A stretch of 64,000 bases of DNA from assembly GCA_032173965.1 (NCBI GenBank), contig JAVUNC010000004.1, forward strand, positions 23,165,001 through 23,229,000. Direction: 5' to 3'. Below the pieces are notes generated by a model, which was given only the letters and a program-made list of their open reading frames with translations, had not been told where the DNA came from and did no database searches. A program made the translations under genes and the position numbers. This stretch comes from Sitta carolinensis (lineage: Eukaryota > Chordata > Aves > Passeriformes > Sittidae). Below are positions 62,561-64,000 of the stretch, in pieces. The stretch's first letter is position 1. Every line of letters begins with the position of its first letter.

Positions 62561-63561
62561 CTGGCCCCCGCCTCTGCAAACCTCGTTCTCCGGGGTGCAA
62601 TGGCCCCATAAACCAACCTTTTGTCCTCAAGGTTACCACATGGGGAAGAGTGGGCTCGCTGCCAGTTGCTTACCTTTAATACTAAAGGCTTGACATGAAA
62701 TGCTGAGCGAGCACTCTTTGCTACCTTTAACACTGGTTCAAGGAACACACGCTGAATTATAAAGAAGGATGTGCTTAATTAAGTGTACGCTTAAAATCTG
62801 TGAGGTGTGCCGCTCCGGCTGGTGGGAGGGAGGCCGTGGTGCCGCAGGGGCTCTCTGGCTGCAGAGCGCTGCCGCTCGTTCCTTCACACAGCATTGCCAG
62901 GGACCAGCATCCAACAGAGCCTTAAATGCTTCCTGCGGAACAGAAGCGTAAATTCAGACTATGCGTCAAAATGTTAAAGGTGAAATAAAAGGAGCATAGA
63001 TACAGGATAAAGTACCTCTATGTATATCTTCCCAAAACAGCCAAAGTTTCTATCTGTAATCTTTGAATAGACTCTGAAAATTCGTATTTTTGCCTGGTGC
63101 AGGGTTTGTTACATGCCGCTTGAAATGCTGCAGGTACAGTATGGTTGAAAGGAGATGAAAGCACTGAGCTGAGCACTCAGAAGACCTATATGTGTCCATA
63201 GTGTGCACTCAGCTCATCTGTAAAGTGCAACAAAACATGCTTTGCATGGTGTCAAGCTTTTTGCCTGCATACATGTATTTGTGACTAAGGAAAATGTGTG
63301 CCACATAAATCCCAAATAATCCCCAAGTGGAAATATGGTATACCCAGATGCTGGGGTGGAAGAAAATGCAGCAGTTAGTGAAAGGATGGTACAGTAGCCA
63401 ACAGGCACACACACCTTCACCTTCTGAATGTTTTGACACAGTAGTCAAACACAATTTAGGAGAGTGTAGTGTTATTTAGAGCCCTTTAAGTAATGATTTC
63501 TTTTTACCAGGAGAAAGGAATTTGTTTGCCTTCAGTTGCAATATGTTTGTTTTTCTAACAG
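62561..63561 (+). other. TMEM14A: 5' UTR/first intron of the TMEM14 gene
   Basis: Sequence between the CpG island and the first coding exon. The exact first-exon end is not resolved. A MIR-type SINE relic lies at about 63155-63225. The stretch ends in ttgtttttctaacAG at 63560-63561. Confidence 0.55.
63155..63225 (+). repeat. Possible MIR-type SINE relic
   Basis: 'gcactgagctgagcactcag' with 'aagacctatatgtg', then 'ctcagctcatctgtaaagtg', follows MIR segment order (GCACTGGACT...AGGAGACCTGGGTT, CTCAGTTTCATCTGTAAAATG) with a deletion between them. Confidence 0.4.
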
Positions 63562-63647
63562 AGTTGGGACCATGGCTGTTGACTGGATTGGTTTTGCATA
63601 TGCTTCATTGCTGGTGGTTGGAGGTGTTGTAGCATACACTCGTAAAG
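63562..63647 (+). CDS. TMEM14A: TMEM14-family first coding exon (partial gene)
   Basis: After the AG at 63560-63561 there are ten UTR bases, then ATG at 63572 in a strong context (ACCATGG). The exon encodes MAVDWIGFAYASLLVVGGVV and AYTRK, then ends with one base of a Gly codon before the donor CGTAAAG|GTTAGT. The motif D-W-I-G-F-x-Y-A with a following Gly-rich hydrophobic helix and a basic end is the N-terminus of TMEM14 proteins, small multi-pass membrane proteins. TMEM14A has been linked to suppression of mitochondrial apoptosis, TMEM14C to haem synthesis. The YTRKG end is closer to the YKRRG of human TMEM14A than to YVKAG of TMEM14C, but this short exon alone does not settle the paralogue. 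The remaining exons lie beyond the window. Confidence 0.75.
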
Positions 63648-64000
63648 GTTAGTACTGGGACAGAAGGATTTGGAAATTAAACATTTGATTTCTTGTATGC
63701 AATGTGACACATGAAAATTTTGCTGTAATTAACACAGCTGCATTTTACATCCATCGTGTGCTGTTGTAAATGCACTGAGTCTCATGAGATGTTTTTGAGC
63801 CAGCTTAAGAATTTAAGTGAGTTTGTTTTCAGGGCAAAGAGTGGGAGTTGTCATGTTATCTTTGAACTTTAATGCATTTTGTTCTTTCTCATCTCCTTTT
63901 AATCATTCCTATGTTGTGCACAGTATATACTTGATTAAAGCTTATTTTCTGCGGAGAAATCCACGCTTGATTCTGATATTTCCAGACGCACGGTAGGAAA
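63648..64000 (+). other. TMEM14A: TMEM14 intron (partial)
   Basis: AT-rich sequence after the GTTAGT donor, running to the window end. No further exon is visible. Confidence 0.7.

Noticed and set aside
61876..62693. Long frames through the CpG island (up to 267 codons)
   Set aside because: They consist of Gly/Ala/Arg/Pro low-complexity translation of extreme GC sequence and continue backwards into a CR1.
1..64000. CRISPR arrays, operons, phage or plasmid features
   Set aside because: Gene structure, introns and repeats are those of a bird genome; the only regular array is a contiguous minisatellite without spacers.

Overview
The window looks like nuclear DNA from a bird, most likely a passerine. 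Split vertebrate genes with GT/AG introns, many CR1 LINE fragments in both orientations and a tRNA-Ile-headed SINE resembling songbird TguSINE1 all point that way. No prokaryotic or organellar features are present. Most open reading frames are chance frames in non-coding DNA.

Layout. (1) Positions 1 to about 21,870 hold the 3' end of AGPAT5 on the + strand. The last three coding exons are 5492-5653, 19695-19818 and 21525-21750, joined with consistent splice phases and followed by a short 3' UTR with a poly(A) signal. They encode the C-terminal part of a membrane lysophosphatidate acyltransferase; the catalytic exons lie upstream of the window. The 14-kb intron between the first two exons carries several CR1 remnants, including an ancient reverse-transcriptase fragment, and a perfect 25-bp inverted repeat. 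(2) Positions 21,870 to 61,700 are about 40 kb with no gene I can identify. This stretch contains an orphan GC-rich island at about 31.74-32.40 kb, a SINE at 33.2 kb, a candidate 2.17-kb LTR element (38171-40342) carrying an 18-copy 39-bp minisatellite, and a CR1 with a 5' inversion at 43.56-44.82 kb. (3) Positions 61,700 to 64,000 hold a CR1 that runs directly into a strong CpG island, followed about 1 kb later by the first coding exon of a TMEM14-family gene, probably TMEM14A, which continues past the window.

The two genes share the + strand but no functional link is visible: one modifies phospholipids, the other encodes a small multi-pass membrane protein. The most interesting structures are in the repeat fraction: the LTR-like element with its young minisatellite, the CR1 5' inversion, the perfect hairpin in the AGPAT5 intron, and the orphan CpG island. 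I found no convincing new protein-coding system.
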